From Sporomusa acidovorans (GTDB lineage Bacteria; Bacillota; Negativicutes; Sporomusales; Sporomusaceae), in contig NZ_FNAM01000024.1 in assembly GCF_900101845.1 (NCBI RefSeq), positions 1 through 64,000 of the forward strand: DNA of 64,000 nt, in the 5' to 3' direction. Positions 9,315-18,730 of the stretch are shown here, one piece after another. Position numbers and translations under genes: made by a program. Position 1 is the first letter of the stretch, and each line of letters opens with the position of its first letter. Below the pieces are notes generated by a model. The model ran no database searches. It was not told the DNA's origin and was given only the letters and a program-made list of their open reading frames with translations.

Positions 9315-11636
9315 TTAAAATAAAGCCATAACATCAAGCGATGTCTTTTCGCTTACTAAATAAATGTCTTCCATCATGTCCTTGTTGAAGTTGACCTTGA
9401 TAAAGTTGCTGTAATCCCTAGCGAGTCCTTCAACAATCTGCTTGCAGGTTTCCCGATCTAAATTATACAGCTTAGCGGGACTGATTCCACCGTGATTGAC
9501 ACCGTCATTAAATAAGTCGGATAATGTAAAACTGTAAAGCTGGTCGGATTTTTCCGCGAATTTATAAAGACTGTAAAGAATAGTTAATGGTTCCGGATTG
9601 GACCATGCCCCCTTTGTAATAGAAACTACAGACTTTCCCTTCATCTGACATTCTGCCATTTTAAGACCCCATCCAATCGGCGAAGCCTTCATTGTTTCCT
9701 TTAGTGACTTAATGGCACTATTTTTAACAGAGTCTGTATAACTATCACCTAACATAATCCGCAAAGAATCATTATCATAGCGCTGGAATGGCTCTATTTT
9801 GTTCACAAACCAATTAATTAGTGCCGAATTGTATGCCAAATTATTGTAGATAATGCCCCAAGTAGCAAAATCATCGCTTCCTATGTTATATAAATTTTTA
9901 CAAATAGCAGTAGGTGATAATCCATCAATCAGCTCTGCATCCTTCATCCATGCTTTAAAAGCTAGGAACATGTTCTTCCCCATTCTTTTATTATCCCAAA
10001 AGTCCGTCCCCATGCCCATATCAAAAAAAAGCTCAAGCCAATCTTGTCTAAATCCTCGCGTCTGATACGCAGCTAAATTGTTCATCCTACTTCCTCCAAC
10101 CGGCAAAGTTAGTGATTGTGCAACAATACACCCTTTATTTCTATCTAAGCAGTATTCGCAATGTTGACATCCCTTTACTGTTATATTGCAACCACTATCC
10201 ATATTAATTGCCCCAATAGGACATTCCGCAATGCATACCTTACATCCGACACAGTATGCCGCTTTATTTAAAGCATTTTTCAATAAATACATCAATCTGA
10301 TTGTTTCAACATTTTGAAGAGGCGTCTTAAATCGTAATTTGATATTACCATTATCCTTAATGAGTTCAATATTCAATATTGTGTTTTTATATTCAAGTTG
10401 CAAATGGTTATCAGCCATTTGAAAAATCGGTCCAATTGTTGAAAGCCACTGATAGTAATCCGAATTTGGATTTATTAACAAAAGCTCTGTATATCCATTA
10501 TCATTTACTTGAATCAATTTGTTACTTCCAATAGAAATATCGCGTCCATTTAATCGCAATTTCCAATTACGTTCATTGAAGTATTTTTCAAAAGCAGTCG
10601 ATGATTTAAAGTCTATCGTAAGTAGTTTACTTAAAACATCTACATACTTTTCTACTTGTCTAGATTGAATTTTACTGTTTATAAAAAATGACCATTTCGA
10701 TGACATTGGACAAAAAACACATCCTGCCCTTGTTAACCCTTTTTTATATGCATCATTTAAAAACAAATCATTTTGAAACATATATAAAAACAATTCACTC
10801 GTGTTCCATTCAAGAATCGGACAGCAACTAGTTTGCATTATATGTTTTTTTGAATCAGATATATGTTCATAATTCGATCGACTTTCACTTTCTTCTGCTC
10901 TCACTCCTACAAAAACTAAAGTTTTAAACCTATTTTTACCAACAAGTTTTTTTATGAGCAAGACTTGCGGTACTGTTTTATGAACGCTGCAGCACCAACG
11001 TAATTTTTCCGCTGGTGGTCCTATTTTCATCCAGCTATTAGGAGCATTAAAATGTGATTTAGCTGTGTGCCAACGGAGATCAGGCCATTCATTTTGCGCT
11101 CGATGTACAGAATTATATGTATCACTAAGTTCCATTGTCGTATCTGCAAACACTACTTCAAAACCGTCATGCGGCAAAGCCCTCTGCACCAAGTCGAGCA
11201 TCACTATAGAGTCTTTTCCCCCACTAAAAGCAACGTAAATAATATCCGCCTTTTTCTGATATGCCTTATAAGTATCATAAATAAACCGTAGCGTCTTCTG
11301 AATTAGCCCAATCATTAGCACCTTGTTCTTTTCAACCATTGTGCCAATGTCTACCGGCTGAATTTCCATATCAGTTACACTAGCCTTTAGCATAGGTAGA
11401 TCATACAAACTACCACCAACTGCTTCGCCAATGCAATCCCCAAAATAAATATATTTCCTTCCTTCTGCCCACATTAAAGGTACATCAACAGCCGGAAGCT
11501 TCCAGCCAAACTGCTTGTCGAATCCTAATAATTGTAGTTCTTCTTTAAACACAGGACGCACTTCTTTGATAACACCGGTTATCTTTGTATCCAGTAAATA
11601 TCCACCTGTCTCCTGATCCCAAATATAATTATACAT
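9315..11636 (-). CDS. brxP: BrxP: PAPS-reductase-like PP-loop enzyme fused to a ferredoxin domain
   Basis: This 773-residue protein defines BREX type 4. After a roughly 120-residue N-terminal domain comes a PP-loop ATP-pyrophosphatase signature (FSGGKDS, about residue 138-144). Next is a PAPS-reductase/DndC-like core with LRWCCSVHKT (about 215) and CVFCPMSS (about 305), the likely Fe-S ligands. Around 457-505 is a bacterial ferredoxin pair of motifs, CVGCKVCIAECP and CQHCEYC. The last 270 residues carry no recognised domain. DndC, the nearest well-studied relative, adenylates the DNA backbone for phosphorothioation. BrxP may therefore sulfur-modify DNA in place of the missing methyltransferase (inference). 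The next gene upstream is 270 bases away, so brxP may have its own promoter. Confidence 0.85.
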   Translation of the reverse strand: MYNYIWDQETGGYLLDTKITGVIKEVRPVFKEELQLLGFDKQFGWKLPAVDVPLMWAEGRKYIYFGDCIGEAVGGSLYDLPMLKASVTDMEIQPVDIGTMVEKNKVLMIGLIQKTLRFIYDTYKAYQKKADIIYVAFSGGKDSIVMLDLVQRALPHDGFEVVFADTTMELSDTYNSVHRAQNEWPDLRWHTAKSHFNAPNSWMKIGPPAEKLRWCCSVHKTVPQVLLIKKLVGKNRFKTLVFVGVRAEESESRSNYEHISDSKKHIMQTSCCPILEWNTSELFLYMFQNDLFLNDAYKKGLTRAGCVFCPMSSKWSFFINSKIQSRQVEKYVDVLSKLLTIDFKSSTAFEKYFNERNWKLRLNGRDISIGSNKLIQVNDNGYTELLLINPNSDYYQWLSTIGPIFQMADNHLQLEYKNTILNIELIKDNGNIKLRFKTPLQNVETIRLMYLLKNALNKAAYCVGCKVCIAECPIGAINMDSGCNITVKGCQHCEYCLDRNKGCIVAQSLTLPVGGSRMNNLAAYQTRGFRQDWLELFFDMGMGTDFWDNKRMGKNMFLAFKAWMKDAELIDGLSPTAICKNLYNIGSDDFATWGIIYNNLAYNSALINWFVNKIEPFQRYDNDSLRIMLGDSYTDSVKNSAIKSLKETMKASPIGWGLKMAECQMKGKSVVSITKGAWSNPEPLTILYSLYKFAEKSDQLYSFTLSDLFNDGVNHGGISPAKLYNLDRETCKQIVEGLARDYSNFIKVNFNKDMMEDIYLVSEKTSLDVMALF

Positions 11637-11906
11637 TCCATACCGTCCTTAAATTATCATATTACTGCTGCCTGGAGTGCTGCTTCTTCTACTATGTAAC
11701 TACATTTAACATCATGCCTGCCATGTTGCGAAATTCCAGATTCCCCCTCAACCCTGGAAAAAACGAAGGCTTTTCATATTGGTGCTAAGCTCTTCAATAT
11801 ACAATTTTCTTAATACTTAATTCTCAATACCCCTGATTCTGAAGTAGGTATCAAGTAAAACCTCTTCCAGCACCAATAACGGCATGTGCAAGCTTCACCT
11901 ACCGGA
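11637..11906. other. Intergenic region upstream of brxP
   Basis: No gene is visible in these 270 bases. A 9-base inverted repeat, ATTGGTGCT (11778-11786) and AGCACCAAT (11869-11877), brackets an AT-rich stretch and could be an operator or the base of a leader RNA fold. The promoter for brxP-brxC-pglZ-brxL probably lies here, but I cannot place it. Confidence 0.4.
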
Positions 11907-14900
11907 TTACTTTATTATGATTTCTCTATACTCATCCCTGCAAACCACTCTTCCGTCAGTTAGGCATTTGGGTGGCTCACCTAAAATCAATTTCTCGCCC
12001 TGAAGCCAGTTTAAAACGTCATCTATGGATAAAAATGGATCCCTATTATGTTCTGACTTCAACACACTACGCAAAAGATCTTCATAGTTGTCTACATCCA
12101 TCGTTGGATCCACAAAAACTGTATTCATTGCAAAAGTATCAGTCGTTGGCATATCAACAATTCGAATTTCTTCAGAAAAATACTTCTCAACGATGCTCCG
12201 CAGCAAGAACGCATTCCACGAAACTCCAATGTCCGGATAAAAAATATAATTATCGATTCTGCTCGCAACAATATATCCCTTACAAGAAAATCCTTCCAAA
12301 ATCATGTTTTCTATTTCATGTAATGTCTCATCAGTTAATACGCTATCGTCTATGCGTATAAGCATCTCGCTGTTTATACGCAAAAAATCATTATTCAATT
12401 GCCTAATCAATCCGCGAATAGATAAAAATTGCAAATGGTTTTCCGTACATATACCCATCAACTCAGAAACTGATAGCCTATCATAATCCTGCAAATGCTG
12501 TTTTATGACCGTCAAATTCGTTATTTCATCTGTTGTACCCAATTTTGCAATATATGGTCGTGAAAAAGAAAATTCGTCTTCAAACATATACTGCAAAATT
12601 CCGAACAATTTGCTGTGAGTGGAGACCTCGTTTCTCGTCAAAAAATCTGCATGTGTTATCCATAAGAGATCCAACAGCTTGCGGGAAGATACCGGTAGAT
12701 TTTTAGCCTCAGTTTCAATAATCTCTCTGATAGTGTAGTCCTCTTCCTGCAAATTCAGTAAGTCTGAATGCATATACTGGCCATTGTCTAACCCGATGAT
12801 GGATTTGCTCCCATTTACTTTCATGGAAAGCATAATGTCGCTAATCCCCGGGAACTCGGAAAGAATTTCATTTTTATGAACTTCGCCTCGTTCACGAATG
12901 AATACTTCTAGTTCAGCCCCAAATTTTGCGTCTTTTTCTTTTGAGATTAAATCTCGGGTAAAGTAATATTTATCCTTCAAACGATAATGCAAGATGCCCT
13001 GCAAAAAATAGTGATTGCTAACATTAGAAGAAAGCAAAAGTTCTTCCTTAAATCTCTCAAACAACTCATGAAATGAAATTGCAATACGCTCACTGCCCGA
13101 AATATAATCGTCTATCTTTTGAACAAGCCCGTCCGGAATCTGAATATATGAAGGGTGGATATACATTCCCCGGTCACAAAGCACCGCGACATCTGCAAGA
13201 CGTGCGCAAAACGCCCGTATATTGTTTGAAAATTTTACATTTCCAAACACTTCTTTAACTTTTTCTCTAAAACGGTTTTCTTCATCCTCATCGTAAAGTT
13301 TTATTCCTGCAGGGTAATATGTTTTTAAGATTACCTCGCACATTAGTGATACCGTTAATCTTCCCCTATACCATACTTGCCCACTAAAACTATACTTTCT
13401 TTTAAATTCTGTTTGCAGAATTTCCAGCGGAACTCCAACCTGTGAGCTAACGGAAGAAAGTAGAGTTGCTAATTTATTACAAAAAATTATCTGCGGAAGA
13501 TCAGAAACAAATTGTTCTACCCGATCTGCATTATATACCATATTTTTTAAATGAAACAACTTTCTATCTGAGTCATATACAAATGAATTACTACTATTGT
13601 ATTTCTGTAAAAAATATTTAAATAATTCCGTTTTGGAAGAATCGCCAATATAATCGGTTATTTCTTGAATTGTTAAAACGGTATCCCCATTTCTATCCGC
13701 GCATATGAACATAAGTGGATCAATACCCGTTTGTGCGATATTCGCATGCAATACAGTCATTGCCTTTTTTTCGATTTGGCGAATACGTTCTCTGGTTAAT
13801 CCAAATTCAATCGCAATAGACTCCAGCGATAATCCAGCGCAACGTCTACAAAGGATAGAAAACGGTTTTTCATATTTCGGGATCATATTCCCCAAAGCGG
13901 TAGTAAGCACCTGTCTAAAATCTGTTTGTAGCAATTGCAGTAAAACACTCATTGCCGCTTCACTATTTTTCTCTTTACATACTTCGCTAAACAATTTTTT
14001 CAAGTCTGAAACTTTTATCTGTGGCTGCAAAAATGGTTTCAATACCGCATGCGCAGTTTTTGCCCCCGTCGATGTGAATGCTTTAATATAATTGCTCAGC
14101 ATATAACTGCGCCTATAATAAGGAATCAAATCATAAACTTCAAAAAGCTTTTTTTCTCTCTCATATGCTGTACTAAATTCTTCTAACGATGCTATAAGCG
14201 GAATAACCCTGCTTGAATTTGTATATATTTCCAATGAAAATTCGCATCCAATGCAATCAATAGCATTCACTACATTTTTTACGATTTTCTGCTCCTCTGA
14301 GGATAAGTTTTTACGCGCACCATCATCATTTTCACCTAGCAAGATTGTTTCGATAATACTTCTACATTCCGGAGACAAAAATATTTTCCCCTTTGCACTA
14401 TCGAAATCATCGACAAGACTGACGGAAAAATGCTGTCTCTCCAGTTCAACAATCTTGGCTAAAATTTCATCTATACTCTTTGCTCCAAGATTGCGAATTT
14501 GCGATAATTTTTCCCGATCTAATTCCAGTAATTGTAAGACAGTTTTAATACCGCCTTTAATGAGCGCATTAGTAGCCCTGGCAGAAAGATTCAGCCCATG
14601 AATGCTGTCAACCCAAGGCACTCGGTCATATGCTTTAGATACAGGATGTACGCTATCTAAAAGTGGCTCCAAGGTTCCAACCATTACTTTCTCTACAGTC
14701 GCAGTAAACTTAACTTTATCATTTGTTATTGTAAAATCTGAATTCTCCTCTTCATAGTGAGGTTTTCCTTCAATGATAGAGTTGAATGTTCCGTTATCAT
14801 CGCTAAGCAAATCTACTTTTTCATCAGTCGAAAAAGTAGCCGCTGCTTCCAGAGCAACCGGCTTTGGTATACCATCTTGATGCAACGGTATGACACCGCT

Positions 14901-15092
14901 TTCAAAATCGTAAACATTCCTCTTTAATTGCTTTACAAAAGAAACATCTGCATTGTATTTCGCTTTGAATGCAACAAAATCAACAGACGTTAACTCATCA
15001 AGAAATATGTAATTACAGACATTACAGTATTCGAGGAAAGAGGCATACTCACCCTGTGAAAAAGCTTCTGCTATTTTAATTTTTGCATCCAT
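11907..15092 (-). CDS. RNA polymerase alpha-CTD / sigma region 4 fusion protein next to BREX
   Basis: The protein has about 1061 residues. Around residue 160-215 it contains a helix-hairpin-helix closely resembling the alpha subunit C-terminal domain (LSARATNALIKGGIKTV, then RNLGAKSIDEI). Around 425-450 it contains a sigma-70 region 4 helix-turn-helix (SLESIAIEFGLTRERIRQIE). The remaining 600 residues look like serial winged-helix or helical modules. I chose ATG 15092, six bases after AAAGGAG; an upstream TTG at 15134 has no ribosome binding site. The gene is co-directional with and upstream of brxP. Such alpha/sigma hybrids occur beside defence loci. It could activate BREX transcription, act on host or phage promoters, or be a DNA-binding subunit. 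No nuclease or ATPase motif was seen. Confidence 0.7.
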   Translation of the reverse strand: MDAKIKIAEAFSQGEYASFLEYCNVCNYIFLDELTSVDFVAFKAKYNADVSFVKQLKRNVYDFESGVIPLHQDGIPKPVALEAAATFSTDEKVDLLSDDNGTFNSIIEGKPHYEEENSDFTITNDKVKFTATVEKVMVGTLEPLLDSVHPVSKAYDRVPWVDSIHGLNLSARATNALIKGGIKTVLQLLELDREKLSQIRNLGAKSIDEILAKIVELERQHFSVSLVDDFDSAKGKIFLSPECRSIIETILLGENDDGARKNLSSEEQKIVKNVVNAIDCIGCEFSLEIYTNSSRVIPLIASLEEFSTAYEREKKLFEVYDLIPYYRRSYMLSNYIKAFTSTGAKTAHAVLKPFLQPQIKVSDLKKLFSEVCKEKNSEAAMSVLLQLLQTDFRQVLTTALGNMIPKYEKPFSILCRRCAGLSLESIAIEFGLTRERIRQIEKKAMTVLHANIAQTGIDPLMFICADRNGDTVLTIQEITDYIGDSSKTELFKYFLQKYNSSNSFVYDSDRKLFHLKNMVYNADRVEQFVSDLPQIIFCNKLATLLSSVSSQVGVPLEILQTEFKRKYSFSGQVWYRGRLTVSLMCEVILKTYYPAGIKLYDEDEENRFREKVKEVFGNVKFSNNIRAFCARLADVAVLCDRGMYIHPSYIQIPDGLVQKIDDYISGSERIAISFHELFERFKEELLLSSNVSNHYFLQGILHYRLKDKYYFTRDLISKEKDAKFGAELEVFIRERGEVHKNEILSEFPGISDIMLSMKVNGSKSIIGLDNGQYMHSDLLNLQEEDYTIREIIETEAKNLPVSSRKLLDLLWITHADFLTRNEVSTHSKLFGILQYMFEDEFSFSRPYIAKLGTTDEITNLTVIKQHLQDYDRLSVSELMGICTENHLQFLSIRGLIRQLNNDFLRINSEMLIRIDDSVLTDETLHEIENMILEGFSCKGYIVASRIDNYIFYPDIGVSWNAFLLRSIVEKYFSEEIRIVDMPTTDTFAMNTVFVDPTMDVDNYEDLLRSVLKSEHNRDPFLSIDDVLNWLQGEKLILGEPPKCLTDGRVVCRDEYREIIIK

Positions 15093-15134
15093 GCCATTCT
15101 CCTTTAGCCACTTGATATGTTTATTCGTCAGCAA

Positions 15135-15936
15135 TGTATGTGTTCATCGTGCTTAATGAATCCCGTTTTATTCTTATATTAGCTCCAAAAGTATGCACTC
15201 CAGCAACAATACTTGATACATACTCGACGTAAAATAACCACGGTAACATGTAATTCTAGGGAGGTTGTTTCCCTATAATCTTCCATACTTTTACACAAAA
15301 CTCCTTTAAAATTCATGTAATTATTTATTGTACCAAACTCCTTCGTAAGAGTTCTTTAACTTCAAAAATGCTTCAATCCATATTCTCGCGGACCAAAGCA
15401 TTATTGTACTTCCCGATGTTACCTACCGACTATTGTGTGCAGTAAAATTGCCAAAATAGACATCAAAAGCCGGCGAACTTCGGCCAGCAGACTTAATCTC
15501 CTACATTGTAAATTTCTACAATTGTCGACGCCACTAACCTTGGCTTACTAGAAGGCCATTAAATATAATCCTCAAAAATGCCATTACCTTGACAGTTTCA
15601 CATGTCAATTGGTAACGGCATTTTATTTCCAGATTATCCGGTTACATTCTCGCAAAATACCTCTTATATTCGTGTATTTGTATATTCTCGTGTCAGAGGT
15701 GTCGACCCCCAACAAACGTTCGTTCCATTTTCAACGTCTATGCGAACATAAAAACACACTTTTAAATTTATCAAAACCTGCGAACCCTTACTATTACTGG
15801 AGTTTTCGTTCTATCAACGCAACGCTCTCAACATGCATCGTGTTAACATAACAAGTTAAAAGAAAACACAGGTTAGATTTATTACTACTTTATCTTTTAG
15901 GTAAATTTCACCATATTGCAATAATATATAAACGAA
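15135..15936. other. Gene-poor 800-base stretch
   Basis: No convincing gene. The only strong structure is the long hairpin at 15,578-15,625, listed separately. The promoter of the alpha/sigma gene should lie at 15,093-15,250, which is AT-rich. Short frames here lack ribosome binding sites. Confidence 0.4.
15578..15628 (+). terminator. Long hairpin with T-rich flanks, possible bidirectional terminator
   Basis: AAAATGCCATTACC plus TTGACA pairs with TGTCAA plus GGTAACGGCATTTT across an 8-base loop, with one mismatch and a small bulge, and is followed by ATTT. No gene ends next to it on the plus strand; it may have served a gene since lost, or be a palindromic insertion. Confidence 0.4.
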
Positions 15937-16686
15937 CTATTTTATTATTGCTAATTGTTTTTTACTTGAAAGTGTACAACAGAATACATTAAAAGTTCCC
16001 GAACTACTCCACTTGCCAGCTACAACTATGGTATATTTTTTATTTTGGAAAATATTATCCTTGATTGCCTTAAATAGGGCTTCTTCACTAAACTTTAAAA
16101 TAAAAGTATATTCTTCTCCGTCAGTAGAAGCAGTCAAGAAAATTTCCTGTTTAGTTGCGTCGTAAAAATGTGGTCTTTTGCATTTCCCTTCTATTATTCT
16201 CCAACCGAATACGCCTTTAGGGTACATATAAATGCTCCTGTTATCCAGTAGCATTTGACCAATTGTTATCCCATTATATGTATCAGCGCAGTCATAGGCT
16301 CTACACATAGAATATATCTGATGTAATGTACGTGGTGGTTTTGGTGTTACCATGCCACTACCATGCTCTCCAGATGTTTCTTTTTTACGCTGCGGTTGGC
16401 TTTGCATTGTTAAAGCCGATAGCGCACTGCCAAATTCAAATTTATCTTCATTATAATTATTAGGGTTGAATCCATTTGAAGCTCCATGTGGGCAGCCTTT
16501 GATATGTGGATGAGAAGGAATTGCAGAAAAGTGCACCACAGAGACTCCTTCTTTATGTCGTATATACATATGAGCATCACATCGAAGATTAGGACAATAG
16601 AAGCGAGTACCTTTGTCCTGTTTTTGAGCATTTCTTGCCAATACTTTTTCTTTTCTGAAGACATCTTTATAAACATACATTGCCAT
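15937..16686 (-). CDS. Hypothetical protein with N-terminal Cys/His zinc-ribbon-like region
   Basis: A 249-residue protein starting at ATG 16686 behind an excellent GAAGGAGG site. Residues 31-65 contain CPNLRC, followed by several histidines and GC at 64-65. This pattern resembles the zinc region at the front of CoiA-like competence proteins and other DUFs beginning with 'YxCPxC'. Residues about 90-125 are low-complexity and polar. The C-terminal half is a mixed alpha/beta domain with no visible catalytic motif. It stands alone between the BREX locus and the PIN/ImmA/Xre module, on the same strand. Function unknown; the neighbourhood suggests a defence-associated gene. Confidence 0.6.
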   Translation of the reverse strand: MAMYVYKDVFRKEKVLARNAQKQDKGTRFYCPNLRCDAHMYIRHKEGVSVVHFSAIPSHPHIKGCPHGASNGFNPNNYNEDKFEFGSALSALTMQSQPQRKKETSGEHGSGMVTPKPPRTLHQIYSMCRAYDCADTYNGITIGQMLLDNRSIYMYPKGVFGWRIIEGKCKRPHFYDATKQEIFLTASTDGEEYTFILKFSEEALFKAIKDNIFQNKKYTIVVAGKWSSSGTFNVFCCTLSSKKQLAIIK

Positions 16687-16776
16687 AATAGCGCCTCCTT
16701 CTTACACCAGTTGTGCTTTACTACTTATAGTTGACAAAGCAAAGAAAGCACCGGCTATCACATAGCTGGATGATAA

Positions 16777-16811
16777 AAATAGGGCTGAAGATTCATTTTT
16801 CAGCCCTATTT
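16777..16811 (-). terminator. Terminator after the PIN gene
   Basis: AAATAGGGCTGAA pairs with TTCAGCCCTATTT and is followed on the minus strand by TTTTATC. The PIN-gene stop codon lies inside the left arm. Confidence 0.75.
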
Positions 16812-17512
16812 ATTTCTGGGTAAAGTTGATTCATTATATTGTTAAATTCATCCCATGAAGGATTACATTCTTTGTCAGTTTTTGTTATATAATACAAATA
16901 TTTATATAAACTACGGAGATTCTCTTGAACTCCATTGCCATACCGTATTAATAAATGTATTATTTCAAAGGCCCTAACTGATGAAATATCATCTAAGCTA
17001 GTTTCCAATTGCTCAGCTTCTTCTATCAATCGTAATGCTCTGGCATCACGTGAGCAAAAATAAATTAGGCTTTTAGTAGCCATATATGCGAGGCTTTTTA
17101 CTTCGCCCCGGTCACTTGCATTATCCAATGTAGGATTATATTCTGTATATTTTGCTATCTTGGGTTCAATTGTATTTCTATATGCCATTTCAATTTCAGT
17201 TAGATCAGTATCTCTTAACATTTTGATAGTAGGTGGTATTTTTGCCATTTCAGCATCAACAAAAACCCTGGATGAACCTAGAACTTCATTATATACAGCC
17301 TCATGCATACAAATATTAGGAAAAGTCTTTATAATAGGCAAGAGCCATATATCCCTGAAAGGTTCAAACTTCCAAGCGGGAACTTTACTATTGACTTTGC
17401 TGCGGTCTGGTGGAATAAAGATATTAGCATCAGCAATAATGGGCATATTCGGATTACTAAGAAGCATAGCTATAGACGGATTTTGAGTTTTAAGAACTTG
17501 GTTTAGTTTCAT
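16793..17512 (-). CDS. PIN-domain ribonuclease, toxin candidate of an Xre/ImmA/PIN module
   Basis: This 239-residue protein shows a spaced set of acidic residues typical of PIN nucleases: IADANIF (Asp, about residue 28), HEAVYNEVLG (Glu, about 72-77), DRGEVKSLAYM (Glu, about 138) and CSRDARALRL (Asp, about 156). PIN toxins cut RNA in a metal-dependent way. The gene follows an ImmA/IrrE-family peptidase by five bases and shares its operon with an Xre repressor, so a three-gene toxin-antitoxin or stress switch is likely. The start at 17512 has GGAGG nine bases upstream. It differs from short VapC toxins by about 100 extra C-terminal residues. Confidence 0.7.
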   Translation of the reverse strand: MKLNQVLKTQNPSIAMLLSNPNMPIIADANIFIPPDRSKVNSKVPAWKFEPFRDIWLLPIIKTFPNICMHEAVYNEVLGSSRVFVDAEMAKIPPTIKMLRDTDLTEIEMAYRNTIEPKIAKYTEYNPTLDNASDRGEVKSLAYMATKSLIYFCSRDARALRLIEEAEQLETSLDDISSVRAFEIIHLLIRYGNGVQENLRSLYKYLYYITKTDKECNPSWDEFNNIMNQLYPEINRAEK

Positions 17513-17517
17513 AACAA

Positions 17518-18390
17518 CTATTCCTCCAAAAACTCTCGGAATTCCTCTAGGTCTTCATCGTCGATTTGATCTTCTATACCAAAATCCGAAAGTTTTTTGC
17601 GGAACAAATTAAGTGCGTCTGCAAGTTCTGATATTGATATAATGCCATCATCGTAATTCCGAACCATTTTTTCTAAATTAATTCCATCCGTCCCAAAGAG
17701 TCTGGTTTTTGTATTTAAATGTCTAAAAATTTCCGGTTTTATAGCGCAGCCAATTTGATAATATACACTATCTTCATTTCGTGCATCTACCTGTATTAAT
17801 TGCTCATATTGTTCTTTATAAATGGCCTGAATCTCATCTAATCTTCGTACAATAGCACGGTAAGGAAGGCGGTACTCACAATGCAATCTCGCAACAAATC
17901 TAAGCAAAGCACTATGATTCCAATCCTTTAAGTTGCCCTCCCCGTAATTTACTTCTTTAATCTCAATTTCTAGCTTTTCAGTAGGAAGTAAAAATTCAGC
18001 GGCAAATCTATTTGCTTTCATTTCATAAAGTTGGGAAATATCATCGGATATACGACATATGTGCATCTCATTTTTTTCATAATGATGATACAATTCATGA
18101 GCAAGAGCAAATATCTGTTTATCATAATAATCTGCTGTATTTAAGCCAATGAATGAAATATACTCTGAACCTTCCCTAATAGATACATACATCGCCGAAA
18201 AATATGAATCGGTAGTTTCATCTATTTCTATCGGCAAGTTAATTAAATAGATTCCTTCTTTGTTGATAATCTTGAATATATTATCACCTATAGGAGACAT
18301 ACCGATATCAAAGAAGCGTCTTTTTGCTGTAGCAAGTTCAGCTATTTTAAAGAGATCTTGTTTACTAAGGTTTTTTTCTGGATTATCCAT
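17518..18390 (-). CDS. ImmA/IrrE-family metallopeptidase
   Basis: This 290-residue protein contains the zinc motif HELYHH (about residue 98-103) and the second conserved block MKANRFAAEFLLP (about 128-140), the signature of ImmA/IrrE (COG2856) proteins. In ICEBs1 and Deinococcus these peptidases cleave an Xre-type repressor. Here the Xre gene is directly upstream with an eight-base overlap, which fits that pairing. The C-terminal 110 residues are acidic and may sense a signal or contact the PIN protein encoded downstream. The start at 18390 has AAGGAAG upstream. Confidence 0.85.
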   Translation of the reverse strand: MDNPEKNLSKQDLFKIAELATAKRRFFDIGMSPIGDNIFKIINKEGIYLINLPIEIDETTDSYFSAMYVSIREGSEYISFIGLNTADYYDKQIFALAHELYHHYEKNEMHICRISDDISQLYEMKANRFAAEFLLPTEKLEIEIKEVNYGEGNLKDWNHSALLRFVARLHCEYRLPYRAIVRRLDEIQAIYKEQYEQLIQVDARNEDSVYYQIGCAIKPEIFRHLNTKTRLFGTDGINLEKMVRNYDDGIISISELADALNLFRKKLSDFGIEDQIDDEDLEEFREFLEE

Positions 18391-18730
18391 GTCTATGCTT
18401 CCTTAATAATTCATGCTTACGTAAACATAGCATCATAGAAATCATTTTTTCTACGCCCTGTTTTTCTTCTTCAGTCTTTGCATTACCTCTAAGGGCAAGA
18501 AAAACATCTTCTTTTGTTTCTTCTGTAAATAAGTTAGAAATTGAAAAATTTAATACTTCAGCTAACCTTTCTAGCTGTGGTAACGAGGGCATAAATTTTT
18601 GGTCCTCTATTTTTGCAATCTGTAGACGATTTATCCCTGTTAAATCACCAAGTTTTTCTTTCGTAAGTTTTAGTTCTTGTCTTTTAGATGCTACAGTAGA
18701 TGCAAGAAGCTCCGTTGATATTTTTTTCAT
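18383..18730 (-). CDS. Xre-family helix-turn-helix repressor
   Basis: A 115-residue protein with an HTH in its first 60 residues (LTKEKLGDLTGINRLQIAKIE), followed by a short helical C-terminus. It is the first gene of the Xre-ImmA/IrrE-PIN operon and has a very strong AAGGAGGGG ribosome binding site. It probably represses its own promoter in the AT-rich region 18,735-18,900 and is likely the substrate of the downstream metallopeptidase. Confidence 0.88.
   Translation of the reverse strand: MKKISTELLASTVASKRQELKLTKEKLGDLTGINRLQIAKIEDQKFMPSLPQLERLAEVLNFSISNLFTEETKEDVFLALRGNAKTEEEKQGVEKMISMMLCLRKHELLRKHRHG

Noticed and set aside
9315..11636. Dnd phosphorothioation system (DndC)
   Set aside because: The PP-loop protein resembles DndC, but DndB, DndD and DndE are absent and BrxC/PglZ/BrxL are present, so BREX type 4 is the better call.
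15505..15530. AATTTCTACAATTGTCGA resembles a Cas12a CRISPR repeat
   Set aside because: Only one copy, the stem is mismatched (GTCGA rather than GTAGA), and no spacers or cas genes are nearby.
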